From: Zygnema cylindricum
Lineage: Eukaryota; Streptophyta; Zygnematophyceae; Zygnematales; Zygnemataceae
Assembly (NCBI GenBank): GCA_037447655.1
Contig: JBBHKE010001885.1
Coordinates: 22,865 to 66,449 of the forward strand
Length of the DNA stretch: 43,585 nucleotides
Direction of reading: 5' to 3'
Positions within the stretch are counted from its first letter, which is position 1; every line of letters begins with the position of its first letter. Both the position numbers and the translations under genes were made by a program. This document shows, one piece after another, positions 34,664-43,579 of the stretch. The notes beneath the pieces are model-generated. The model was given only the letters and a program-made list of their open reading frames with translations. It searched no databases and was not told where the DNA came from.

Positions 34664-35496
34664 GTGAGTAAGAATGGGAAAATAGCCGCAGAGGGATTTG
34701 CTGGAGGAAACAATTTGTATCGGTTGAGTCTTACAAATGATAATGATAATGATGTTATGTATTCAAGGGTAATCACTGATTGTGATTTATGGCATAAACG
34801 TTTAGGACATGTGAATTTTGATAGATTAGAAAAGATGGTAAATCAAAAAATGGTGGAAGGTGTAAAAATTAGTCAAAAACCAACATCAAATGTATGTGAT
34901 GGTTGTGCAATGGGAAAAATTCATAAGTTGCCTTTCCCTTCGCAAACTGATCATAGAAGTAGTACGGTGCTAGAACTAATTTATTCAGATGTATGGGGGT
35001 CATCCAGGTATCCATCTGTGGGAGGTTCTAAGTTTATGCTTACCTTTACTGATGATTATAATAGATTTACTACAGTTTATTTTTTGAAGAGTAAGGATGA
35101 AGTTTTTTCAAAATTTAAAGAGTATAAAGCTTGGGTTGAAAATCTGCATGAGAGAAAGATAGGAGGATTCAGATCTGATAATGGATGGGAGTACATTTCT
35201 AATGAATTTGCAGAATTCCTAAAATTGCATAGAATCTCAATCAGCTAACTGTTCTTTATTCTCCGAAACAAAACGGTGTTTCAGAGAAGATGAATAGGAC
35301 CATATCAGAGTGTGCCAGGACAATTAAGGCTGATATGGACATAGATTGCAAATTTTGGGCAGAGGCTATGTATTGTGCAGCTTATGTGAGAAACAAGCTG
35401 GAAACAAGGACAGTAAAAGATAAAACTCCTAACGAAATGTAGACAGGACAAAAACCAAATGTAAGATTCTTCAAAGTTTTTGGAAGTAAGATATTA
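34664..35496 (+). pseudogene. Copia element 1 integrase (zinc-binding domain and catalytic core)
   Basis: The pre-integrase HHCC domain is readable (LWHKRLGHVNFDR and later CDGCAMGK), followed by the DDE core. The first Asp is in YSDVWG (codon 34988-34990) and the second in RSDNG (35177-35179). The Glu in SEKMNRT (35284-35286) lies about 35 residues on, as in D-D(35)E integrases. A frameshift at about 35245 separates the second Asp from the Glu, and TAG at 35440-35442 replaces the Trp of an EMWTG-type motif. Placement before RT confirms Ty1/copia, not Ty3/gypsy, order. Confidence 0.9.
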
Positions 35497-36945
35497 ATGC
35501 TAGTTAATGATCCACAAAAATGGAAATTAGAGCCAAAAGGCATACCAGGAATTTTTCTAGGGTATGATGATCATGCCAAGGGTTATAAAGTATATGACAT
35601 TAAGAGAAATAGAGTTGTGGTAGCCAGAAATATCATAGTCAAGGATGAGGGAAAAGGAGTAGATGTATTTAGTCAGCGTACAGATGAAAAGAAAGATAAA
35701 ATTGTTGATTATATCTTTTTAGAGGAAAATCCTATGTTTTTTAAGAAAAATATAGAAAATGCATCTACATCAACTCAAAGTGACTTGCAATCATCTTCTC
35801 CACTAGAAACAATAAGTGTTATGCCTGAAAGAGTTGCAGACTCTCCTCTACCTCAAGCTCAAACTGAATCACAAGAAGAATCACATGTATCAAGGAGGAG
35901 GACCCAACCATCTATACCAGCGACAGAATTTCAAGGTGGAGTGAGGCGAAGTGCACGACTCATGGGAGAAAATGCAGCCTTTGCTCATTCAGCACATATA
36001 GAAAAGCCTCTAACGTTAAAAGAAGCTTTTTCGAGTAATGAAAGGAAACATTGGGTGGAAGCGGTCGATGAGGAAATGAAGTCCATCATGGAGGCCCAAA
36101 CATGGGATCTGGTGGAACTTCCTCCAGGAAGAAAGGCCATTGGAAGTAAATGGGTGTTTAAATTAAAATTGAACCCAGATAATACCATAGACAGGTTTAA
36201 GGCTCGCTTGGTTGCTAAGGGATATAATCAAAAAGAGGGGATAGATTATTAAGAAACTATTTCACCAGTTGTAAGGTTTCCATCTGTCCGCATCTTACTT
36301 ACATTAGCTGCCATTGAGGACTTTGACATCCACCAAATGGATTTCAAAACTGCCTTTTTGCATGGTGATTTAGATGAGGTTAATTACATCAAGCAGCCCG
36401 AGGGTTATAAGGAAGCAGGAAAAAAAAATCTTGTGTGCAGACATTTAAAATCTTTGTATGGCCTAAAATAGGCCTTGATGCAATGGAACCGAAAGTTAGA
36501 TGAGTTCTTGACAGCATTAGGATTTACTAGAATTAGCTCAAATCATTCAGTATATGTGATGTGTGGTGATAATCCTGATGAGGTGATATTCATTGCTGTG
36601 TATGTTGATGATTTGCTGCTAATAAGTAGGAACAAAGAAGGAATTGTTAGAGTAAAATAGGCTCTTAATTCACAATTTGAAATGAAGGATTTTAGGGAGG
36701 CAAAATATATCCTTGGAATACAAGTTGAAAGGGATAGAGAAAAGAAAATAATTAGGCTAACTCAAAACGAAGCGATAGGAAACATGTTGGAAATATTTGG
36801 CTTGGCTAATGCTAAAGGTTGTGCAACTCCTATGGAGTATAAGCAAAAACTTGAAGGAATAGAGCATGAGTTTGGAGTCATAATAGATGAGGAACTTAGT
36901 TTGAAGAGCAAAAATTTATGTCCCAAATACCTTACAGACAAGTAG
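35497..36945 (+). pseudogene. Copia element 1 integrase C terminus and reverse transcriptase
   Basis: The integrase tail carries WKLEPKGIPGIFLGYDDHAKGYKVYD, the usual copia GKGY-like region, then a Ser/Pro/Gln-rich linker. RT starts near 36000 (LKEAFSSNERKHWVEAV, KWVFKLK, RFKARLVAKGYNQ) and carries an intact catalytic YVDD (36601-36612), QMDFKTAFLHGDL and GIQVERD. In-frame stops are TAA (36250-36252), TAG at the Gln of YGLKQA (36469-36471) and TAG (36658-36660). A 1-bp deletion near 36903 shifts the frame into the RNase H region. Confidence 0.9.
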
Positions 36946-37176
36946 TAGGAAGTCTGATTTACTTCATGAATTGCACTGGGCCCGATATAGCAGCTCTAGG
37001 TGTATTGAGCCAAAGTCTGCAAAATCCACGAAAGAGAGACTAGGAGGCAACAAAAAGGGTTTTAAGGTATCTTGTTGGGACTAGAAATTTTTGGCTTACT
37101 TTGGGAGGGGACAAGGTTAGTATTAATACTTGGAGTGATGCTAGCTATGGTGATGTGTTTAGTAGGAAGTCTACAA
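36923..37176 (+). pseudogene. Copia element 1 RNase H start, 3'-truncated
   Basis: After the frameshift another frame gives YRQVVGSLIYFMNCT, a TAG (37041-37043) at the expected Trp of RDWEA, and WSDASYGD with the first RNase H Asp (37137-37139). The element stops at 37176, where it meets inverted satellite across a 4-bp overlap (ACAA). The remainder of RNase H, the polypurine tract and the 3' LTR are absent. Confidence 0.88.
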
Positions 37177-37322
37177 ACTGTTAGCGCTAACACGAATTGT
37201 TACCTAACTTACAAAAAACTCTTAGCTCTAACATGAATTGTTATCTTAATTACACTAACTGTTAGCCCTTTCAAGAATTGTTATCTAACTTACACAAACT
37301 TTTAGCGCTAAGAGTAATTGTT
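37177..37322 (-). repeat. Inverted family B2 fragment (about 3.6 monomers)
   Basis: The only family B DNA in the window in reverse orientation: GTTAGCGCTAAC cores are followed by GAATTGTTA words. It lies between the truncated ends of two copia copies that face each other. Both junctions show 4-bp overlaps with copia sequence (ACAA at 37173-37176, TGTT at 37319-37322). Confidence 0.92.
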
Positions 37323-37451
37323 GAAGGTCATGGGCATTAAGACTCGGCTGTGATCCACTCCTACTAAGAGTCACACTTGCACCAGCAGGAGCAGGTGGAG
37401 CATTAGGGCTTATGAAACACTTGCAATAGGGGCTGAGCCATTATCAGACAT
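37323..37451 (-). pseudogene. Copia gag 5' fragment beyond the composite element's 3' LTR
   Basis: Starts ATGTCTGATAATGGC (37451 downwards) and matches the element 1 gag N terminus. It has a 1-bp deletion that yields an early TAA and ends in inverted satellite at 37322, after 43 codons. Because it follows an LTR that also terminates an upstream copia RNase H gene, this LTR has copia internal sequence on both sides. Confidence 0.88.
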
Positions 37452-37501
37452 GTTAGCCGAAGCAAACCAAAAGAGAAATGCCTAAAAGACTAGATCTATA
37501 G

Positions 37502-37982
37502 TGTAAGATATGTAACTCCAAACAAAAGAGGTCTTTTAACCAAACAAACATGTACTACAAGCAAATTAGAGACAATAGAGCATAAAACACCATAAACTGC
37601 ACTTAGTGCTCTCATTTCCTTAACTCTTGTTAGAATATACATTCTTTATCAAACTAATCATTCCTAATTGAATTAAGTACTCTAAAGATCCTCAAAATAT
37701 CTAAAAAGTATGTACAAGGTTCACCAAACAGCCAACTAACAAAAATCTAAGTGTTTGGACCAGAAGTGTCCACTAACAATATCTATACCTGAAAAATCAT
37801 GGTGATTCTTATCACGTCAACATTCATTGGCGGCCCTACACACTAATTTACTTAAAGATAACTATTCGTGTAGATACTACAAAAAATCCACACTAATTTG
37901 GTCAATATTGAACAGTTAATATTCCAAAAATATTCTAAGTCCTAGACTCAAATTTCTAAGGCTTACTAAAGCTTACTTTTCA
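37502..37982 (-). mobile_element. Copia LTR (3' LTR of the composite element; also 5' of a gag fragment)
   Basis: Reverse complement of the LTR at 32828-33310 and close to that at 43100-43579. Its start, TGAAAAGTAAGC, reads from 37982 downwards and its end is near CTTACA at 37502. Upstream on the minus strand are a polypurine tract and the RNase H stop codon, as expected for a 3' LTR. Downstream are a leader and gag start, as expected for a 5' LTR. Confidence 0.88.
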
Positions 37983-37993
37983 AAATTCCCCTT
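37983..37993 (-). other. Polypurine tract of the composite copia element
   Basis: On the minus strand AAGGGGAATTT lies immediately before the LTR start TGAAAAG and about 15 bp after the RNase H stop codon. This is the usual position of the primer for plus-strand DNA synthesis. Confidence 0.65.
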
Positions 37994-38007
37994 AAACTTT
38001 AAAAGAC

Positions 38008-38731
38008 TTACTCACTTAGACCACATGCTTTTCTGCAGTACTCTATTTTGGGAGATGGAAGGGCTTTTGTCAACATGTCCGCAACCATTTTTTCATCAGG
38101 CAAATAGCAAAGTTTGACAACTTTTGCAAATACTTTCTCTTGTACCAAATGTAGGCGAATGTCCATATGCTTACTTTTAAAATGGTGACTTGGGTTTGTA
38201 GCCACAGAAATGGCTGCCTGATTGTCGCACGACATTATTTGTGTCCCGTGTTGTGTAAAACCCAATTCTTGAAGAAATGCCTTAATCCATAGCAACTCTT
38301 TCAATGCTGCGCTCGCAGTCATGTATTCGGCTTCCATAGTAGATTGAGCTGTGAATTTTTGAAGTTTACTACTCCAACTACAAGTTCCACTTCCAATCTG
38401 AATCACATACCCAGTTGTAGACTTCCTACTAGGCACATCACCATAGCTAGCATCACTCCAAGTATTAATGCTAACCTTGTCCCCTCCCAAAGTAAGCCAA
38501 AGATTTCTAGTCCAAACAAGATACCTTAAAACCCTTTTTGCTGCCTCCCAGTCTCTCTTTCGTGGATATTGCAGACTTCTGCTCAATACACCTACAGCTG
38601 TAGCTATATTGGGCCTAGTGCAATTCATGAAGTAAATCAGACTTCTTACTACTTGTCTGTAAGGTACTTGGGACATAAATTTTTGCTCTCCTGCACTAAG
38701 TTCCTCATTTATTATGACTCCAAACTCATGC
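38008..38731 (-). pseudogene. Copia RNase H and pol C terminus (intact frame, fused to foreign DNA upstream)
   Basis: The open frame from 38676 encodes 222 residues and ends in a natural pol terminus (ADMLTKALPSPK, then CGLSE). All four RNase H acidic positions are readable: WSDASYGD, STMEAEYM, SCDNQAA and KHMDIRLH. Copia homology extends upstream of the first Met (HEFGVI, NEELSAGEQKF) to 38731. There it meets Ty3/gypsy RT sequence out of frame. This is the best-preserved retroelement coding segment in the window, but it has lost its own RT and is not part of a working polyprotein. Confidence 0.92.
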
Positions 38732-40010
38732 GCCGATCATACTGAAGTTCTTGATAAATTTGCTGTAATAAGTGGCCAATCCCAAAAATGATATAACTTT
38801 CGTGACATTATTAGGCTGCTTCCTATTTCGGATTGCAGTAATTTTGGATGGATCTGTTTTAACACCTTCCCCATTAAATATGTGTCCCAAAAATAATTGT
38901 TCACTTTTAAGGAAACTCGATTTTGACAATTTTCCATGTAATTTTCTTTCCCTTAACCTTTCAAACTTTTTTCTTAAATGAATTACATGATGCTTTTTAG
39001 ATTCACTGTTAATTAGAATATCATCTATAAACACCTGAAAAAAATCATATATGTAATCTGAAAAGGTTTGGTTCATTAATCTTTGGTAAGTAGGCGGTGC
39101 ATTCGTTAAGCCGAATGGCATCACTATCCATTCAAAATGACCCACCCTAGTCCTGAAAACAGTTTTATCAACATCTTCTGTTCTAATTGGCACCTGATTA
39201 AAGCCACTACGCAGATCAATCAAAGAAAATAATTTAGCGAATTTCTAACGATCTATCAAATCACGCATTAAAGGTAACGGATACTTATCCTTCACCGTAA
39301 TCTTGTTCAGACTACTATAGTCGACACACATCCTCAACGTTCCGTCCTTTTTTTTGACGAAGAGAACAGGTGCTCCATACGGTGATTTGCTGGGCTGAAT
39401 ATGTTCTTTCTCCAGAAGCTCCTTGAAATGTTTCTTTAACTCCTCTTGGTCAAAGAAGATATGCTTATAAATTCCTGTAACAGGAGGGTTACATCCAGGT
39501 TCAAGGTTAATAACATGTTCCACATCTCGAGAAAGTGGCCTCCCTGAGGGTAAGTCACTTGGGAAAACATCTCTAAATTCAAAAATCAAATCTTTAAAAG
39601 CAGTATCAAATGTATTAATGTCAGTTACAAAATCAGATTTTTGTTTTTCAAGAGTTTTAGTGGTGTCTGATTTAGGAATAACATCAATGTTAGTGTTTTC
39701 TCCCCCCCCTTCATCAGTAACTGCTTCAGTTACTAATAACAAGAAAGCATGATTTTTTTTATCTTTTAAATGCTTTTTAAATTGTTTAGCAGAAATCAAA
39801 CCTTCCACTACCAACTTGGTTATGTTATTTATATGATTCCTATGCAACTTCTTCGAAGGTAATGTTTGCAAAACCTTCCAACCGTTTTCAGACTTCACTC
39901 TCAAGGTGTTGTTTCCCAAATAATTTGAGGGTTATGTTCAGTTAACCAAGGCTTTCCCATTATTAGCTCCTCACTACCCCAATTCATAATTTCACACAAC
40001 TTTCATTTTA
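38732..40010 (-). pseudogene. Ty3/gypsy protease C terminus and reverse transcriptase fragment
   Basis: Read on the minus strand, near 39990-39915, [20 protein letters not shown] matches the end of gypsy protease. After a frame change comes 39919-39245: a spacer, then [39 protein letters not shown] and [18 protein letters not shown]. An in-frame TAG (39247-39245) interrupts RT. The same frame resumes with FSLIDLRSGFNQV, MPFGLTNAPPTYQ, the catalytic FIDD, LGHIF and SFLGLATYYSKFIKNFS. It ends at 38732 at the thumb end of RT. RNase H and integrase are missing. The family is clearly Ty3/gypsy; the lineage within it is not determined. Confidence 0.9.
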
Positions 40011-40060
40011 TGACCCTGGATATCAACTTTGTCATGCCGAATCGTGTCGGTTGCCCGCGC

Positions 40061-40220
40061 GCACGATATCATGCCCGCACGCGCGATATTCGGCGTGCGT
40101 GCACGATATAATGCACGCACGCGCTGTATTTCGGATGCACGCGCGATATTTCGCACGCACACGCGGCATTCTGCATAGACGCACAATTTTATGCATGTAC
40201 GCACGCTTTCATGTTGTTTC
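40061..40220 (+). repeat. GC-rich 20-bp minisatellite, about 8 degenerate units
   Basis: Units fall in an exact 20-bp register (40061, 40081, 40101, 40121, 40141, 40161, 40181, 40201). Each starts near GCACGATAT or GCGCGATAT and continues ATGC or TCGC, ending CGCAC or similar. The last three units are most diverged. Related CGCGATTT words continue irregularly to about 40480. Confidence 0.75.
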
Positions 40221-40612
40221 ATTCGCACGTGTGATTTCACATCGATTCATTTATTTTCACGTTCGGTTGTATAGTACTAATTTCGTGAGATACTTTTCAT
40301 TTCGTGCGTAGGTACACGATTTTCGAAGTATGGACGCGAAATATCATTTTGGCGATGTAGCGCGATTTCTGGAATGTTTCGTGCGATGTGTTTCGTTTCC
40401 TGCGATATGTTTTGTTTCGTGCGTATGCACGCGATTTCAGGTGTATCGACGCGGAGTATTGTTTGGCGCCGAATCGTGATTTCTGGGAGTATCGACGACG
40501 CTTCGATACCTTCTATTTATTTAAGTCGCGAACCCATGTTGGTTCGCGTATACATGTAGTTAGGGAGGATTTTTACCCTCGGACAGTGGATTTTGTCAGG
40601 CGTACGGCAGAT

Positions 40613-40639
40613 GATGTTGGCCGCCTATTGGCCAACATC
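40613..40639. other. Perfect 10-bp inverted repeat with 7-nt loop
   Basis: GATGTTGGCC, seven bases, then GGCCAACATC. There is no U-run after it and no known element recognised. It could be a structural RNA hairpin or the trace of an inverted insertion. Confidence 0.6.
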
Positions 40640-41393
40640 TTAAGTAGTTTTATGCATGTAAAGTAGGTTAGACGTATGCTTGTTTTGCTTAGGCCTAGCG
40701 TAGCTCCTACTTAGGCTAATTCTCAGACTTACAAAATTTTAGCTTTTGGACAAGAATTTTCTCTTGGCGGCGGAGCTTTCTCTTGCTCTCTCTCAGCGAT
40801 TGCTACTGCTTTCTATTTGTTATTGCTAGCTAGCTATAGAGGCTAGATAGGTTACGAATATTTGCCCTTGTATTTCTGCCCTTTTTTTTAATCCACATGG
40901 CCTAAGGCCACGTCTGGAAGGTTTCCCTCCAAACTCTGCCTTTTGGTGGAAGTGTGGAATTGGAGATCGTGGGGGAGCACATCTGGACCTTGCTGTGCCT
41001 TCCTCGGGCAGCTTGACGGTTTGGTTGTGTGTTTGTGTCTTGTTTGTATTTCGGTTGGCTTGGAAGGAGTGTATTTTTGATCGGAATCGGATTTTCCTTT
41101 GTTCCGGTTGGAATATTTCTTGCTTTGCTGTCGTAACAGGATAACTCTTGTAGGGAATGTGATAAAGACCAAAGAGCCTAGTGGCTACCTCCTATTCTTC
41201 CCCTTCTCTCTTTCCACTTCACTTTAGGGGAGTATTCTTCCCCTTCTCTCATTAGGTCATTTTCACCTATATTCATTCTCATGGTGTATATAATTTTTGT
41301 CTTTTCATATTTATTTTCGCAGGTACGTATGTTGGTTAGCATGACACTGTTGGTTGTGATGCATGTTGGCTTGCTTGCCTCTCATGCTCGACA

Positions 41394-42007
41394 GTCCTCC
41401 TCCTTGATACATGTGATTCTTCTTTTGATTCAGTTTCGGCTTGAGGCAGAGGAGAGTTTGCAACTCTTTCGGGCATAATACTTCCTGTTTCTAGTGGAGA
41501 AGATGATTGCAAGTCACTTTGAGCTAATGTAGATGCAATTTCTATATTTTTCTTGAAAAATATGGGATTTTCCTCTAAAAGGATATAATCAACACTTCTA
41601 TCCTTCTTTTCATCAATACGCACATTAAATACATCTACTCCTTTTCCTTCATCCTTCACAATAATGTTTTTGGCTACCACAACTCTATTTCTCTTAGTGT
41701 CATACACGTTATAACCTTTGGCATGATCATCATACCCTAGAAATAGCCCAGGTATTCCTTTTGGTTCTAGCTTCCATTTCTGCGGATCATTATCTAACAC
41801 AAAAACCTTTCTTCCAAAAACCTTGAAGTGACTTACATCTGGTTTGTGTCCAGTCCACATTTCATAGGGAGATTTATCTTTTAGTGCCCTTGTTTCTAGC
41901 CTGTTTCTCACATAAGCTGCACAATTCATAGCCTCAGCCCAAAACTTGTAATCTATGTCCATATCAGCTATCATTACCGTAACACAATCTGATATAGTCC
42001 TATTCAT
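41394..42007 (-). pseudogene. Copia integrase, distal part, cut by the foreign insert
   Basis: From MNRTISDCV the frame is open through KFWAEAMNCAAYVRN, YEMWTGHKPDV (the Trp lost in element 1 is present), KWKLEPKGIPGLFLGYDDHAKGYN and the Ser/Pro-rich linker. Copia identity stops after SHVSRRRT at 41394. The last 18 codons are read from unrelated DNA to a stop at 41336. The equivalent of element 1 positions 35904-36863, essentially the whole RT including YVDD, is absent. Confidence 0.92.
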
Positions 42008-42675
42008 CCTCTCTCAAACACCGTTTTGTTCCACAGAATAAGGAACGGTAAGCTGATGTGAGATATCATGCAATTTTAAGAATTCTGCAAACTCATTAGA
42101 AATGTACTCCCCTCCATTATCAAATCTAAACCCTGCTATCTTTCTCTCAAGCAGATTTTCAACCCAAGCCTTATACTCCTTAATTTTGCAAAGACCTCAT
42201 CCTTACTTTTCAAAAAATAAACTGTAGTAAACCTACTATAGTCATCCGTAAAAGTAACCATAAATTTAACCCCTCCCACATATGGGTATCTAGATGGCCC
42301 CCATACCTTTGAATAAATTAGTTCTAGCATCCTGCTACTTCTATGATTAGTTTGCGAAGGGAAAGGCAACTTATGGATTTTTCCCATTGCACAACCATCA
42401 CATATATTTGATGCTGGTTTTTGACTAATTTTTACACCTTCCACCATTTTCTGATTTACCATCTTTCTAATATATCATAATTCACATCTCCTAAACGTTT
42501 ATGCCATAAATCACAACCTGATTACACTTGAGTACATAACATCATTATCATTATCATTTGCAAGATTCAATCGATACAAATTCTTTCCACCAGCAAATCC
42601 GTCTTCAGATATTTTCCCATTCTTACTCACTGTTTTCTTGCCATTCTCAGATATAGTTTTAAAACCTTTTTTTTC
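42008..42675 (-). pseudogene. Copia pre-integrase domain and integrase core, broken
   Basis: Several frames are needed. A 1-bp deletion near 42525 breaks the WHKRLG-type zinc-binding segment. The segment from 42462 reads MVNQKMVEGVKISQKP and CDGCAMGK, then LIYSKVWGPSRYP, in which the first catalytic Asp (SDVWG in element 1) is Lys. Another frameshift follows near DEVFAK (about 42190). The second Asp (FDNGGEY) is readable, and TGA replaces a residue of QNGVxERMNRT just before 42007. Confidence 0.85.
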
Positions 42676-42684
42676 TACCACTGA

Positions 42685-43049
42685 CTAAAGAAAAAATTTC
42701 TTGTTAAAAGCTGAGACATGCAACACATTTTCTAAAACCCTTTTTACAAGTTTTCCCTCTACATTCAACAAAAGTGACACCCTCCCCTTTGCTTTCGACT
42801 GAATAAATGTATCATTACTAAAATAGCATGTCTCGTCGGCAGTTCCTTCCACAATGGGTGACAAGTCCCTCTCCTCGAAATTTGAGCTCAGCATATCTTC
42901 CCAATATAAAAAGTCTGTTCATCAAAAATAGGCAATTTGGGCAGTGGGCCCATAACTTGTTGAAGGTCATGGGCTTTCTAACTTGGCTGTGTTCCACTCC
43001 CACTAACCGTCACACTTGGACCAGAAAGGACAGAGCCATTAGTAGACAT
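42685..43049 (-). pseudogene. Copia gag 5' part fused by deletion to post-protease region
   Basis: Starts ATGTCTACTAATGGC at 43049. A TAG and a 1-bp deletion within PIFDGTDYLYW break the frame. From MLSSNFEERDLSPIVEGTAD (42894) it jumps directly to CYFSNDTFIQSKAKGRVSLLLN. Compared with element 1, about 0.84 kb (roughly 33625-34462: most of gag, the zinc knuckle and the protease active site) is missing. The N-terminal Pro/Ala stretch is also shorter than in element 1. Confidence 0.88.
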
Positions 43050-43099
43050 GGCAGTAGAAGCAAACCCAACTAGTAATACCTATTTGACTAGAATTATGT

Positions 43100-43579
43100 T
43101 GTAAGATATGTAGCTTTAAGTGAGGTCTTACAACCAGACAAACATATACCACAGCCAAAATAAAGACAATAGAACACAAATACACCTTAAAGTGCACTTA
43201 GTGCTCTCATTTCCTCAAACTCTGTGTAGAATGTACATTCTGTGTCAAACTGATCATTCCTAATTGAATTAAATACTCTAAAGATCCTCAAAATATCTAA
43301 AACGTATGTACAGGGTTCACTAGACAACCTACTAACAAAAATCTAAGTGTTTGGACCAGAATTGTCCACTAACAATATCTATACCCTAAAAATCCGGGTG
43401 ATTCTTATCACGTCCACATTCATTGGCGGCCCTACACACTAATTTACTTAAAGATAACTATTCGTGTAGATACTACAAAAATTCCACACTAAATTTGGTC
43501 AATATTGAACAGTTGGTATTCCAAAAATATTCTAAGTCCTAGACTCAAATTTCTAAGACTTACTAAAGCTTACTTTTCA
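43100..43579 (-). mobile_element. Copia LTR (5' LTR of the composite element)
   Basis: Reads TGAAAAGTAAGC from 43579 downwards and ends near CTTACA at 43100, matching the LTRs at 37502-37982 and 32828-33310. It is followed on the minus strand by a leader with TTTGCTTC and the gag start. Only six bases of outer flank remain in the window, so no target-site duplication can be tested. Confidence 0.88.

Larger units (their letters stand above)
40011..41393. other. Unassigned 1.4-kb segment inside the composite element
   Basis: It lies between gypsy protease (left) and copia integrase (right) and is richer in GC and CpG than its surroundings. It holds a 20-bp minisatellite (40061-40220), degenerate CGCGATTT-type sequence to about 40480, a perfect hairpin (40613-40639) and an 18-bp direct repeat 40 bp apart (41193-41210, 41233-41250). 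I see no protein domain in any frame; short ORFs here have composition-driven sequence. It may be an LTR, leader or intergenic part of the gypsy element, or captured host DNA. The sequence does not decide. Confidence 0.6.

Noticed and set aside
38008-38731. Functional gypsy RT to copia RNase H fusion protein
   Set aside because: The gypsy frame reads TGA two bases after the junction and is offset by one base from the copia frame. Gypsy RT also contains an upstream in-frame TAG.
40051-40311. Overlapping His/Ala/Arg-rich ORFs on both strands
   Set aside because: They are produced by the 20-bp GC-rich minisatellite; open on both strands because of composition, with no domain.
40471-40490. TTGGCGCCGAATCG as a gypsy primer-binding site
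   Set aside because: It is on the plus strand whereas the gypsy protease-RT is on the minus strand. Only the first eight bases fit a known primer-site pattern.
40888-41172. 94-codon minus-strand ORF as gypsy gag
   Set aside because: No capsid-like motif or zinc knuckle. Lys/Ser/Thr/Gln-rich composition looks like translated leader or non-coding DNA.
41336-41393. In-frame extension of copia integrase as a new C-terminal domain
   Set aside because: Only 18 residues read from the foreign insert before a stop; best explained as run-through at a recombination junction.
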